From contig NZ_JAKWBK010000001.1 of assembly GCF_022512515.1 (NCBI RefSeq), forward strand, positions 1,116,001 through 1,180,000: a stretch of 64,000 nucleotides of DNA, in the 5' to 3' direction. This document shows, one piece after another, positions 10,820 to 20,497 of the stretch; position 1 is the first letter of the stretch; the number at the start of each line of letters is the position of its first letter. Position numbers and translations under genes: made by a program. This DNA comes from Paraniabella hibiscisoli (GTDB lineage Bacteria; Bacteroidota; Bacteroidia; Chitinophagales; Chitinophagaceae). The notes beneath the pieces were generated by a model. That model worked only from the letters and a program-made list of their open reading frames with translations, had not been told where the DNA came from and did not search any database.

Positions 10820-11179
10820 ATGCTTACAGCTATTAATCCCAAATTACCCATGCGTAGCAAGTCGGCTACCAAAGCTTATTATATTGACCGCCTGGGTTTT
10901 AAAAACTGTGGTGTGGTTGACTACGATGGCTACCTGATGATAGAAAAAGAAGGTATAGAGATCCATTTTTTTGAGTTCAAAGAACTTAACCCGGCAGAGA
11001 ATTATGGACAGGTTTATATCCGTACCGATAATATCGATGGATTGTATCAATCTTTACTAGACAATAATATCCCTATTCATCCCAATGGAAAACTGGAAAC
11101 TAAACCCTGGGGACAGAAAGAGTTTTCTTTGCTGGATCCGGACAATAACCTGCTGACTTTTGGCCAAAGCCTCCCTTAG
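10820..11179 (+). CDS. VOC-family protein, bleomycin-resistance-like
   Basis: Intact, 119 codons, 8 bases after the molybdoenzyme operon and probably co-transcribed. The order of elements, PKLPMRSKSATKAYYIDRLGF, then GYLMIEKEGIEIHFFEF, then ETKPWGQKEFSLLDPDNNLLTFGQ, is that of bleomycin-binding resistance proteins of the glyoxalase fold. In bacteria outside the known resistance plasmids these genes usually have no demonstrated substrate. I keep the call at the family level. Confidence 0.82.
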   Translation: MLTAINPKLPMRSKSATKAYYIDRLGFKNCGVVDYDGYLMIEKEGIEIHFFEFKELNPAENYGQVYIRTDNIDGLYQSLLDNNIPIHPNGKLETKPWGQKEFSLLDPDNNLLTFGQSLP

Positions 11180-11446
11180 TCCGGAATTAGTTCCATTAAG
11201 ATTATTAGGAACCGCCACCTGATTTTCCGCTCCTCAAAGGTTTACCTGTTGACGGGCAACCCTAACAGCATTTTATTTTTTCCAAATGATGTTGGTATCC
11301 AGGTGTTTTCTCCTTATATCTGGTAGGTAGTGTTAAATGAATTAAAAGGATTCGGGCATTTTCTTTTATACTGTCCATTACTCCATTTAGGGGTTACCCG
11401 GCAGCAGGACAAAGTTCATTACATTTGGTTCTCAAACCAACCAACC

Positions 11447-11934
11447 ATGGCAATCAGGATCTTTATTACAGGAGGCACTTTCGATAAGGAATATAATATG
11501 TTAAACGGGCAGTTATATTTTAAAGATACCCACCTGCATGAGCTACTGGAGAAAGGCCGTAACCTGGTGCCTGTAGAAATAAGAACATTGATGATGATTG
11601 ACAGCCTGAAAATGACGGCTGAGGACCGGGATCTGATTGCTTATCAGTGTGAACAATGTGAAGAAGAGCAAATCGTGATCACACATGGAACCGATACCAT
11701 GGACAAAACAGCCAAAGTTTTGGCAGAAAAAGTAAAGAATAAGACGGTTGTTATTACCGGCGCTATGATCCCCATAAAATTTGGTAGCTCTGATGGATTA
11801 TTCAACCTGGGCAGCGCCCTGGCATTTGCACAAACACTTCCCCGGGTATTTATGTAGCCATGAATGGCCGTTATTTCCATTGGGACAATGTTCGCAAGAA
11901 CAAGCAGTCGGGCATTTTTGAAGAAATTAAATAA
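11447..11934 (+). CDS. Small asparaginase-domain protein, one apparent frameshift
   Basis: About 162 residues, roughly half the length of a canonical L-asparaginase. It has the N-terminal catalytic elements only: the nucleophile loop ITGGTFDK near residue 7 and the second threonine motif THGTDTM. The C-terminal domain that completes the active site between subunits in normal asparaginases is missing, which is typical of a Bacteroidota subgroup of unknown activity. The frame breaks near 11841-11846 in the C/G run and resumes with GIYVAMNGRYFHWDNVRKNK. The region 11180-11446 upstream holds no other gene that I can see. Confidence 0.72.
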
Positions 11935-12075
11935 AATGCAACAGGGGTAACCGCTTTTGTACTTATAGTTTTCCCATCTTTGCAGGCGCAATAAACGGAA
12001 CGGAATCAGATTTCAAATATTCCGGCACACAGCTGGTATGGCAAAGTTCCGCGCGTCAAAATAAAAACCAATCGG

Positions 12076-13350
12076 ATGAAAACTTCGAAAAGCGCTGCCA
12101 TCGGCTTTATTTTTATAACCCTTACTATTGACGTTATCGGCTGGGGACTGATCATACCCGTAATGCCCAAGCTCCTTTCAGAACTGAAGCATATTCCGAT
12201 TAACGAAACCAGCACCTGGGGAGGCTTACTCGTATCTGTTTTTGCAGCCATGCAATTCATATTCGCCCCATTAATGGGTAATTTGAGTGATCGGTTTGGC
12301 CGACGCCCTGTTATCCTTTTATCCCTTCTTGGATTTTGTGTTGATTACATCATATTGGCTTTGGCACATAACTATGCGTTGCTTTTCGTAGGACGGGTAT
12401 TGGCCGGAATTACCGGGGCGAGCTTTACCGCTGCCAGTGCCTACATAGCAGATATAAGCACTAACGAAAACCGGGCTAAAAACTTTGGATTAATCGGTGC
12501 CGCCTTCGGGTTGGGTTTTGTATTAGGTCCGGCATTAGGTGGTTTATTGGCAGGTTGGGGTTTAAGAGCGCCCTTTTATGCAGCGGCAATTCTTTGCTTT
12601 ATTAATTTCCTATACGGGTACTTTGTGCTGCCAGAATCCTTAAAGCCGGAAAACCGCAGGCCCTTTAGCTGGTTAAAGGCGAATCCGGTGGGATCACTTC
12701 TATTCTTCATCAAACACAAGGAAATAACAGGTCTTGTTGCCGGTTTCATTTTCATATACCTGGCAGCTCACGCAGTGCAAAGCAACTGGAGTTATTTTAC
12801 CATGTTTGTGTTTAACTGGACCGAAAGGCAGGTAGGTATTTCTTTGGCAATTGTGGGCGTACTGGTAGGAGTGGTTCAGGGTGGTTTGATACGTATTATT
12901 AATCCTAAACTCGGAGACGAGAAAAGTACTTACCTGGGACTTTTGTTGTATGCTGCAGGTTTGACTTTGTTTGCTTTTGCTTCTCAAAGCTGGATGATGT
13001 ATGTATTCCTGATCCCCTATTGTCTGGGAGGTATTGCCGGCCCGGCTCTGCAATCGATCATTACAAAACACATTCCTAATAATGAGCAGGGAGAATTACA
13101 GGGAGGCTTAACCAGCCTTATGAGTCTTACCTCTATATTTGGACCATTAATTATGACAGGCCTTTTCAATTATACTACACATAAAGAGTCGGCTATTCAT
13201 TTCCCAGGCGCGCCTTTCTTACTGGGGGCTCTTTTCATGCTGATCAGCGTCTGGATTGCGCGAAAAGTTTTACAAAAAGAACGCAAAGAGAATCCCGAAT
13301 TGGCCCACCGGCTGGATGAGCCCGCAGCAGAGCAAACCATCACACACTAA
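12076..13350 (+). CDS. TCR/Tet-type MFS transporter
   Basis: Intact, 424 codons, twelve predicted membrane segments. The A-like motif GNLSDRFGRRPVILLSL after helix 2 is the loop motif of MFS drug:H+ antiporters, and the overall alignment is with TetA-type tetracycline/metal-chelate exporters (IPVMPKLL in helix 1, GRVLAGITGASFTAASAYIAD in helix 4-5). It would pump a small hydrophobic compound out of the cytoplasm in exchange for protons. Tetracycline itself cannot be concluded. The adjacent AraC regulator (same strand) is a possible regulator. Confidence 0.88.
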   Translation: MKTSKSAAIGFIFITLTIDVIGWGLIIPVMPKLLSELKHIPINETSTWGGLLVSVFAAMQFIFAPLMGNLSDRFGRRPVILLSLLGFCVDYIILALAHNYALLFVGRVLAGITGASFTAASAYIADISTNENRAKNFGLIGAAFGLGFVLGPALGGLLAGWGLRAPFYAAAILCFINFLYGYFVLPESLKPENRRPFSWLKANPVGSLLFFIKHKEITGLVAGFIFIYLAAHAVQSNWSYFTMFVFNWTERQVGISLAIVGVLVGVVQGGLIRIINPKLGDEKSTYLGLLLYAAGLTLFAFASQSWMMYVFLIPYCLGGIAGPALQSIITKHIPNNEQGELQGGLTSLMSLTSIFGPLIMTGLFNYTTHKESAIHFPGAPFLLGALFMLISVWIARKVLQKERKENPELAHRLDEPAAEQTITH

Positions 13351-13429
13351 ACTTCATATAAATACTAAAATCTCCGTTTAGTACCATTTTTCCTCCGAAA
13401 AGCAACATAGCAATACCGGGATTGGGCTG

Positions 13430-13437
13430 TAATTTTG
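13430..13437 (+). promoter_or_regulatory. Candidate -7 promoter element of AraC regulator
   Basis: TAATTTTG matches TAnnTTTG and lies 18 bases before the chosen ATG at 13456, giving a very short leader. No -33 TTG element at the usual spacing is evident. Confidence 0.45.
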
Positions 13438-13455
13438 CTTTGTATTACATCAGCT

Positions 13456-14329
13456 ATGACAAAGTTCCCGGTATATAATATCTGCAATATCAGCGCTTCG
13501 CCAACGCCACCAGATGAGGATATACTGGTTGAAGATTTTGCCGAGTATATTGAGCGTCATTATGCAAAGCTCAACTACCCGCACCGGCACGCTTTCTATC
13601 ATATTGTTTTATTTACTGCCGGCAACGGAACCCATACCATTGATTTTAAAACCTTTCCTGTACAGGCGGGCCAGGCATATTTCATGATTCCGGGCCAGGT
13701 GCACGGCTGGCAGTTTGAGGGGAAAGTAGAAGGCTATATTATCAACTTCTCTGAAACCTATTTCAAGTCGTTTTTATTAAATTCTGCCTACCTGGATCAG
13801 TTCTCTTTTTTAGTGGTAATTGTGACGAAGGCGTAATTCAGCTAAATGAGCCGTCTTTTAAAGAAGGAGCACAATTAATGAGTGAGATGCTGAAGGCCGC
13901 TGAAAATGGACAAGCTCATGAGGATCTGATCAAAGTATTGCTACTCCGTTTCCTGATATTGACAGAAGAAGCTTCGGGGAAAAAAGTGGCGAATACCATG
14001 CCTAATCAAAAAATGCTGACCCTAAAAACATTCAGAAACCTGATTGAGAAAAATTATCGTCAGCTGAAGTTGCCTAATGAGTATGCCGCGCTGATGTATA
14101 TCACCCCCATCATTTGAACGCGTTATGCCAGGACCTTACCGGGCAAACCGCCGGTGAACTGATACGCGACAGGGTGATACTGGAAGCCAGGCGGCTCCTG
14201 GTAAACGACGAAATGACGGCGGCAGAAATTGCCTGGAACCTGAATTTTAAAGATGCCTCTTATTTCAACCGCTTCTTCAAAAAAGCAACCGGTCTTACTC
14301 CTTTCGAATTTAGAAAACAGATTAAATAA
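13456..14329 (+). CDS. AraC-family transcriptional regulator, two apparent frameshifts
   Basis: About 292 residues after repair. The N-terminal half has the cupin-like sensor domain (PHRHAFYHIVLFTAGNGTHTIDF; FMIPGQVHGWQFEG), which places histidines in the usual effector pocket. The C-terminal half is a double helix-turn-helix, with the second helix-turn-helix in MTAAEIAWNLNFKDASYFNRFFKKATGLTPFEFR, a near-perfect AraC signature. Frame breaks are in a T run at 13806-13811 and a C run at 14104-14108, each one base short. The regulated genes cannot be read; the divergence is with none, but it lies directly downstream of the MFS exporter. Confidence 0.88.
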
Positions 14330-14339
14330 AAGAATTGAT

Positions 14340-14819
14340 ATGCATACACAAACTATTCCCTCCGTTCAACCTACCGAAGAAAGCAAACCCAGCTTTTTAA
14401 AAGTGCTGCAATGTAAATGTCCACGCTGCCGCAAGGGTAATATGTTTGTTGAAAACAACCCTTACAAGTTATCGAGCATTATGAAAATGAACGAGCCCTG
14501 CCCTGTTTGTGGTCAACCTTTTGAGCTGGAAGTAGGTTTTTATTATGGCAGCGGCTATATAAGTTACGCACTTTCTATTGCATTAAGCGTTGCCTCTCTT
14601 ATAGCCTGGTGGGTTTTTATTGGCCTGAGCGTAAATGATAACCGTATATTTTATTGGCTTATTTTCAATGCTGTTTTCCTGCTTAGTATGCAGCCACTTT
14701 TAATGCGACTGGCGCGGGCGATATGGTTATCCTTTTTTGTGAGGTACGATAAAAACTGGCGAACCAATCCTCCCAAAAAATCAGAAAGATTAAATAAAGA
14801 ACAGGGAGGTAACTGGTAG
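14340..14819 (+). CDS. DUF983 membrane protein with zinc-ribbon cysteines
   Basis: Intact, 159 codons, 10 bases after the AraC gene. Two CxxC pairs, KCPRCRKGN and CPVCGQPF, form a probable zinc ribbon in the N-terminal cytoplasmic part, followed by two hydrophobic segments (YISYALSIALSVASLIAWWVF and YWLIFNAVFLLSMQPLLM) and a basic end. This is the DUF983 arrangement. Function unknown in the family. It is likely co-transcribed with the regulator or read from its own promoter. Confidence 0.82.
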   Translation: MHTQTIPSVQPTEESKPSFLKVLQCKCPRCRKGNMFVENNPYKLSSIMKMNEPCPVCGQPFELEVGFYYGSGYISYALSIALSVASLIAWWVFIGLSVNDNRIFYWLIFNAVFLLSMQPLLMRLARAIWLSFFVRYDKNWRTNPPKKSERLNKEQGGNW

Positions 14820-14821
14820 TA

Positions 14822-15178
14822 TTATTGCAGCGCTTCTTTTAAAGCCGCAACATTTTTCTTTTCGCTGCCAATAAAGATCTTGTCACCCAGAATGACTACC
14901 GGGCGCTTCAGGAAAGTGTCGTGCTCTAATATATAGTTTTTATAATCTTGCTCTGCCAGGGCTTTATCTTTTAAACCCAGCTCTTTATACTTAAGTGCCC
15001 GGCGACTGAAAAGAGACTCAAACGACCCTGATAGCTTTTTCATCTCGTCCAATTGTGCAGACGTCATGGGCTGCGTCCTGATATCCTGCAATTCGAACCC
15101 TGTTTCCTCGCTGATATTGGCATCCTTCATGATCTCGGCACAAGTACTGCAGGTTGACAGGTAGTAAATTTTCTTCAT
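14822..15178 (-). CDS. ArsC/Spx-family reductase-like protein
   Basis: Intact, 118 codons from the ATG at 15178 (an in-frame ATG three codons earlier is less likely). The redox-active pair is in STCSTCAEIM near residue 8, the same place as in Spx and ArsC. The rest follows the alpha/beta thioredoxin-like fold with the RRALKYKELG and LKRPVVILGDKIFIG segments of the family. It could reduce a small thiol substrate or arsenate, or act on transcription as Spx does; Spx-specific residues that bind RNA polymerase are not clear. It is convergent with the DUF983 gene. Confidence 0.8.
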   Translation of the reverse strand: MKKIYYLSTCSTCAEIMKDANISEETGFELQDIRTQPMTSAQLDEMKKLSGSFESLFSRRALKYKELGLKDKALAEQDYKNYILEHDTFLKRPVVILGDKIFIGSEKKNVAALKEALQ

Positions 15179-15283
15179 AACAATCAAAGTTAAGAGAGAA
15201 GAAATAGACCTTTCAAAAATTTTGGATTAAATTGCTGCCAGTCGCTATTTCATTTTATTGTTGAAAAACTAACACTTTGACTT

Positions 15284-16228
15284 ATGAAATACCTGATAAC
15301 ATTAGCCGCTATATTCATGGGATCAGTCGCTTGCGTACACGCTTACCCAATTGCTCCCCGCCCATTGAGGTTACTTGTTAAAGAAAGCCAGCATATTATT
15401 GTAGGGTATGTAATCAATGTACAGGATGGCTTTATAAGAAGCGATAAAATAGAAAACGGTAAGCTCATTTCCAGTACTAGTTTTGGACCTGAGATTGCTA
15501 CCATTAAAGTATTAGAGAATTTGCAAGGCGGGATCACTGCTGATTCAATACGGGTTGAATCTTACGTCAATGTCATTTGTCCCGAACCCGCCCGGTATCA
15601 AAAACAAACATGGGTTATTGCCTTTCTGGACAAGGATGAATATGGCCGGTATAGTACTCACGCGTTGAGTTACGGCTTAAAAACCCTTAATCAGCAAGAT
15701 ATCGCTATTTATAAGAAGAGAATCAGGGAAATGCAGCAGATACTGACAATAAATGACGAGAGGGTAAAATTTACAGAAACTATAGAATGGCTCGTTAAAT
15801 GTGCTGAAATAGAAGTCACCCGAAGGGAGGGTTTAACCGAATTAAACTCCGGACAGGGTTATGTTTGGTTGTATCCGGATGGTAAAAAGCGGGATTTGAG
15901 TACACTGGTGAATACGAACCAGGCAGCCAGGCTGAAACCCTTATTAATTAATGCTCAAACTGGCATTAATTGGGGGATAGCCGATCTCCTTTACAGCGCC
16001 TATCCAGGTGAGATCGAAAGCTGTTTGATTGAAAATTTAAACACTATAAACAAGACGAATTACCTGTCAATTGCAGAATCTGTCCCCAGGTTAAAAAGCC
16101 TACACCACTTGCCGGAGGTAAAACAACTAGTTAAGGAATACAACCTGCTGAGTTTTGATGAAAGGAAAGAAAAATGTGGCGAATGGATCAAAAAACTTAT
16201 CGCAGTTTATAAAATGAATAAAAAATAA
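15284..16228 (+). CDS. Hypothetical secreted protein
   Basis: Intact, 314 codons. The N-terminus MKYLITLAAIFMGSVACVHAYP is a signal peptide with a probable cut after VHA. The mature part begins with a compact domain (ESQHIIVGYVINVQDGFI ... TWVIAFLDKDEYGRYST) that looks like a small beta-barrel of the kind seen in some periplasmic proteins, and continues as a helix-rich half with no motif that I recognise. No catalytic residues stand out. It ends in a hairpin overlapping its stop codon. I cannot assign a family. Confidence 0.6.
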   Translation: MKYLITLAAIFMGSVACVHAYPIAPRPLRLLVKESQHIIVGYVINVQDGFIRSDKIENGKLISSTSFGPEIATIKVLENLQGGITADSIRVESYVNVICPEPARYQKQTWVIAFLDKDEYGRYSTHALSYGLKTLNQQDIAIYKKRIREMQQILTINDERVKFTETIEWLVKCAEIEVTRREGLTELNSGQGYVWLYPDGKKRDLSTLVNTNQAARLKPLLINAQTGINWGIADLLYSAYPGEIESCLIENLNTINKTNYLSIAESVPRLKSLHHLPEVKQLVKEYNLLSFDERKEKCGEWIKKLIAVYKMNKK

Positions 16229-16248
16229 ACCGCCAGTACAGGCGGTTT
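16227..16248 (+). terminator. Candidate hairpin overlapping the stop of the secreted protein
   Basis: An 8-base inverted repeat, AAACCGCC and GGCGGTTT, with a 6-base loop. The sequence downstream has no T tract, so termination is only possible and may serve both convergent genes. Confidence 0.4.
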
Positions 16249-16277
16249 CTGAAGGAGAGAGAGTCCGAAGAAAAGAA

Positions 16278-17131
16278 TTACTTGCGCTGGCTTTCGTTGC
16301 AGATATTTTGAATCTGGCTGATAATATCTTTTGATATATTGCTAAAAGTAGGCGCTACTACAGCAGAACCACCCGTGTTATTAGCAATAAGCTGCAGCTG
16401 GTAATTAGCCGGATGCAATGAGTTGCCACTAAAAGTGGTGAGCAATACACACTGCACGCCCATACTGTTCGCGGTAGCCGCAAGGGTTTGTAAAAAGCTA
16501 TCATCTGTTGCATTCGCATTATCATCATCGCCGCTAGCCGGGGCATCGGTAATAATGATGGCCAGCTTCGTAATGTTGCCCCCGCGCCAGGTTCCGGCAA
16601 AACTGTTGTTTAAAATTTCATCCAATAACAAATCTCCGGGTTCTGGCCCTCCGATACCCCAACCCATCGGCATGTTGGGGTTATTGTTGAGAAAAGAGAG
16701 TTGATTAGTGAAAGAAGTAGCATTTGCCGGTGCAAATTTTTCCATCATCGTAAGATGCTGATCGGTGTTAGTACCCGTTGTTATCACTTTCTTTTGAGCG
16801 GCGGGAAGCGCTGTGTAAGCAGGACTGGCGATATAAGAAGGACCCGCTTTTTTAGAGTATTCATCAAAAATACCCAAAGCCAGCCTGTAGTCGCCTCCAG
16901 ACTCTGCCATAATAGTACTAACAATGCTGCTTACTTCGCTTTTTATAGAATCGATAGCGCCGCCCATACTCCCGGTATAGTCAATCAAGAAGGCTACATC
17001 CATACCGGCAGCACAACCAGTAGGAGCTTCATCATAGTCGCACAAAGCCGCATTCTTTTTGCAGGAAATAGTAAAAAAGGCATTATGCATATCAATAAAA
17101 TAATAAGCGGTTTTGTAAAATGAGTTTTCAT
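16278..17131 (-). CDS. von Willebrand factor A domain lipoprotein, one apparent frameshift
   Basis: About 284 residues. Starting from the ATG at 17131, the N-terminus is a lipoprotein signal peptide with lipobox ISC; the frame break falls in an A run at 17073-17078 (plus strand) and joins IMPF to FTISCKKNAAL. The MIDAS metal site is present as FLIDYTGSMGGAI (DxTxS-type) with later acceptors in TDAPASGDDDN. The vWA fold binds ligands through a divalent metal. Length and the LES-free start fit a periplasmic or surface protein. It follows an OmpA-family gene on the same strand, 64 bases apart, and is probably in its operon; the pair may form a cell-envelope complex. Confidence 0.78.
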
Positions 17132-17194
17132 AATAAAATTTTTAAAGGGTTGAAAATGGGAGGCTGCAGGTGCAACCTCCCCGGTTGGTTAGGG

Positions 17195-18901
17195 CTATCG
17201 GTTATCAGGACAAATTACTTTGATTTCGGTACGGCGATTGATCTGGTGTTCTCCCTCACTGCAGTCTACTCCATCTTTGCAGCGGTTCAATAATTTTCTT
17301 TCGCCATAACCCACCGGAATCAGTCTTTCCTTTTTTATGCCTTGTATTACCAGGTAGTCTACCGCTGCATCTGCGCGCTTTTGAGAGAGCGTCATGTTAT
17401 AGGAATCCGAAGCTCTTGAATCGGTATGCGATGAGAGTTCTACTTTTACGCCGGGATTATCTTTCATAAACTGTGCAAGCTTGTTCAGTTCCGGCTTTGC
17501 ATCCTCTCTTATAAAATACTTGTCAAGATCGTAGTAAATATTTTTAAGCACGATCGCTTTACCACAGTCTGTTTTTTCCATGCACACTTCCAGCTTAATA
17601 AACAGAGTCTTGTTGCGGTCGAAATTTTGAGTGGTGATGGTTTCTGTCTGCGAGAAATAATCGTTCTTTTTTAGCATATACCGAATAAGCAGCGTTCTGT
17701 AAAGCATGAAAAATAAAGGAGCCCTTATCATTGGTGTTGGTTGTTTTTTGCTCAGCTTTTGCATTGTTTGTCAGCACCACCGATGCCCCGGTTAAAGGAT
17801 TGGCAATATTACATTCTACCACCTGCCCGCGAAGTATAAAACGGTCATCGGTATACAGTATCTCTTTTTGAAGTGTCTGATTAGATTTGAAATCGCTTTT
17901 ATTCGCAACAGCACCCTTCAGATCTACATCAAATAGCTTTCCGGCTATTGAATAATTATCGGGTGTGATATTATTAAATACAACCACCCCATAATTATTG
18001 GTAGTACCGCTATGAATAATTTCGCCATACACATTTTTGAGCACCACATCTGTATTCGGTAGTATTTCGCCGGTATATTGATCCTTGGCTGTAACGGCCA
18101 AAGCATAATTATCGCAGGTATTACAATCTTCTTTAGGTGCCGGCTTTTTTTTTTTAGGGAGTTGTATGCTAACTCCGGCAAAAGCTCCCAAAGAACTAAT
18201 GTCGCAGTTGCAGGCATTACTGCGTTGCACGATGGATGGCTGAGGCCCGGCATTATCACCCGCAAGCGGAAGATAAGCCGCTGAAAATCCCAATTTAGTA
18301 TCGGTAAGCTCCGGCGTTTTAAAATGCCTCAGGTAATAAACACCTGCATGCAATCCAACAGAGCGGGTAAAATAATACGTAAACTGAGCCTGGGCCTTGG
18401 CAGATAATACATTTTTAGCATCATATCCTGCATGATGATTCAGCAATTGAGGGGGCGAAGTAACAGACAGGTTCGTATATCCACCCTTTATATTGGCCAG
18501 CCCCCGCGAAGAAACAGTTCGGCGGCAAACTTCTCTGTACGTTGGTATTTGAAAGAAGGACCGATGCCATAGAACATACGGCTGATCTTATCTTCCTTCA
18601 GGTCTAATACGCTACTGGTATACGCAGCGGTTGGATAAGTACTTTGGGGACGATTTTGTATATAGTCAAAGTCGCCGCCCAGGCCGAGCCAACCCCAATA
18701 ATAGTTAAAGCTTGCTCCCGCTGCCAGGCCGCCCTTATAATTAATATAAGTAGTATTGTTATTATAAGTTGGCAGCCAATCATAGCCGCCTCTTAAAGAT
18801 GCCCCGAAACCATTGCCGGCAGCACCATTTGCGTTGGTTTGTGCTATTATAGCCGTTGCCAGCGTTTGTAATACACATAATAAAATAAATATCTTTTTCA
18901 T
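17195..18901 (-). CDS. OmpA-family outer-membrane protein, two apparent indels
   Basis: About 568 residues. The start at 18901 begins a signal peptide MKKIFILLCVLQTLATAIIAQ. Next comes a predicted outer-membrane beta-barrel (GASLRGGYDWLP ... GGLAAGASFNYYWGWLGLGGDFDY), then carboxypeptidase-regulatory-like repeats (ILPNTDVVLKNVYGEIIHSG; PLTGASVVLTNN), and at the end a peptidoglycan-binding OmpA domain with HTDSRASDSYNMTLSQKRADAAVDYL and RRTEIKV. Indels are in a C run at 18501-18505 (one base short) and in a T run at 17667-17672 (one base extra or two short). The domain order ties the outer membrane to the cell wall. The vWA lipoprotein follows downstream. Confidence 0.85.
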
Positions 18902-19159
18902 AATATACCTGTTTAAAATGAAGCCTACTCTGTCAGTTTTCGGCATTCCCCGGTGAGTTTATTTACAGGTATATCAGGTATCTGTCTCAATTGTTACCCC
19001 TGATCACAATTTTTTTATTGAAGACATTAAACCTGATTCTTGCGGGTAATTTATCGGGTAGAGTGTATTCATCAGTCGCAACAGGTGGGTGCGGCCTGCT
19101 CTCATCTGCCAACGGTCAATATCCCGCTCAAAATCCCAACCTTTCCTAAAAAGATTTGT

Positions 19160-19167
19160 TATCTTTG
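19160..19167 (+). promoter_or_regulatory. Candidate -7 promoter element of nfu
   Basis: TATCTTTG, a perfect TAnnTTTG, lies 19 bases before the chosen ATG at 19187. A clear -33 box was not seen. Confidence 0.55.
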
Positions 19168-19186
19168 CGTACTAATTTTCACAGTT

Positions 19187-19783
19187 ATGATTAAAACAGG
19201 AAGTCCCGTAATCAGTATATATACAGAAATGACACCCAACCCGGAAACCATGAAGTTTGTTGCCAACAAGCTTTTATATCCAGGTAAGAGTATTGATTTC
19301 CCCGATGCGGAAAGTGCCAAACCGTCTCCATTGGCGACAGAATTATTTGGTTTTCCATTTATTAAGGCTGTTTTTATTGCCAGCAACTTTGTTACGCTTA
19401 CTAAAACGCCTGATGCTGAGTGGATGGATGTAACACCTTCGATCCGCCAGTTTTTGAAAGATTACCTGGAAGAAGGTAAGGAAGTAATTAACGAAGACGA
19501 GATCGTCGAAGTGAAAAAAGAAAGCAGTAACGAGGTGTTAGCCGACGATGATGACGTGGTTAAACGTATTAAAGAGTTACTGGAAAACTATGTAAAACCG
19601 GCGGTTGAAATGGACGGCGGTGCGATACAGTTTAAAAGCTATAACGACGGAGTGGTAAACCTGATGATGCAGGGAAGCTGCAGCGGATGTCCTTCATCGA
19701 TGATCACTTTAAAATCGGGTATTGAGGGTATGATGAAGCGTATGATTCCCGAAGTGAAAGAAGTGGTAGCAGAAGCCGAATAA
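19187..19783 (+). CDS. NfuA-type iron-sulfur cluster scaffold protein
   Basis: Intact, 198 codons from the ATG at 19187, which begins directly after the promoter element; a longer open frame upstream is not supported. The N-terminal domain (YTEMTPNPETMKFVANKLL, LFGFPFIKAVFIASNFVTLTK) is the Nfu N-domain, and the C-terminal NifU-like domain carries the cluster-binding pair CSGCPSS. Nfu proteins deliver [4Fe-4S] clusters to target proteins in the cytoplasm. A strong terminator hairpin follows, so it is probably monocistronic. Confidence 0.92.
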   Translation: MIKTGSPVISIYTEMTPNPETMKFVANKLLYPGKSIDFPDAESAKPSPLATELFGFPFIKAVFIASNFVTLTKTPDAEWMDVTPSIRQFLKDYLEEGKEVINEDEIVEVKKESSNEVLADDDDVVKRIKELLENYVKPAVEMDGGAIQFKSYNDGVVNLMMQGSCSGCPSSMITLKSGIEGMMKRMIPEVKEVVAEAE

Positions 19784-19806
19784 TTTTTTCAATTTTTGTT
19801 TTTTTG

Positions 19807-19837
19807 AAAAGCTGTGCATTAAACCGCACAGCTTTTT
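19807..19837 (+). terminator. Rho-independent terminator after nfu
   Basis: Stem AAAAGCTGTGC at 19807-19817 and GCACAGCTTTT at 19826-19836 with an 8-base loop and a T run on the 3' side, 24 bases after the nfu stop. Confidence 0.85.
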
Positions 19838-19867
19838 GTTTAGCCTTACTTTTGGAAAAATCAATTC

Positions 19868-20497
19868 TTGCAGGAAATTTTTAACCAGTTTATTAGTGGT
19901 CTTAAAGCTACTACCCTCCCGGAATACATTGCTGTACTGGCGGGTATTGCCAGCGTGTGGTATAGCCGTAAGGAGAATATCCTGGTTTATCCCTCCGGAC
20001 TGCTTAATACAATTATTTATATCTGGCTCAGCTTTAAATATCATTTGCTGGGTGAGGCCACTGTAAATTTTTACTATACCATCATGAATATGTATGGCTG
20101 GTATTTGTGGACACGTAAAGATGAGCAACAGCAGGTCATCGTTCAGGTCCGTTTTTCATCAGCAAAAGAATGGGGTGGTCAACTTGGTTTTTTCACCTTT
20201 TTCTACCTGAGCATCTTTTTTGCATTGAGTTATTTGAAGAAAGCTTTTGCGCCGGGCGCCATTCCGTGGGCGGATGCACTTGCGTCAGCAAGTGCCTTTA
20301 CCGGTATGTGGCTGATGGCAAAGAAAAAAGTAGAAAGCTGGTATTGGTGGATCGTTACCAATATCTGCGGCATGCCTTTATATTTTGTAAAAGGCTTGGT
20401 ATTTACATCTGTTTATTATTTTGTTTTACTGATTTTAGCAATAGGAGGGTTGATGAAATGGAGGAGAAGAGCCTATTTAGATAAGAGTGATGGTTAA
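19868..20497 (+). CDS. pnuC: PnuC-family nicotinamide riboside transporter
   Basis: About 209 codons from a TTG start at 19868; no ATG gives a full protein. Several hydrophobic segments follow the PnuC pattern (YIAVLAGIASVWYSRKENILVYPSG; NFYYTIMNMYGWYLW; SWYWWIVTNICGMPLYFVKG), with the conserved tryptophan-rich stretch of the substrate channel. PnuC imports nicotinamide riboside, which is trapped by phosphorylation. Its 3' end overlaps the next gene, a NadR-like kinase, by 8 bases, an arrangement that supports the function directly. Confidence 0.9.
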   Translation: MQEIFNQFISGLKATTLPEYIAVLAGIASVWYSRKENILVYPSGLLNTIIYIWLSFKYHLLGEATVNFYYTIMNMYGWYLWTRKDEQQQVIVQVRFSSAKEWGGQLGFFTFFYLSIFFALSYLKKAFAPGAIPWADALASASAFTGMWLMAKKKVESWYWWIVTNICGMPLYFVKGLVFTSVYYFVLLILAIGGLMKWRRRAYLDKSDG

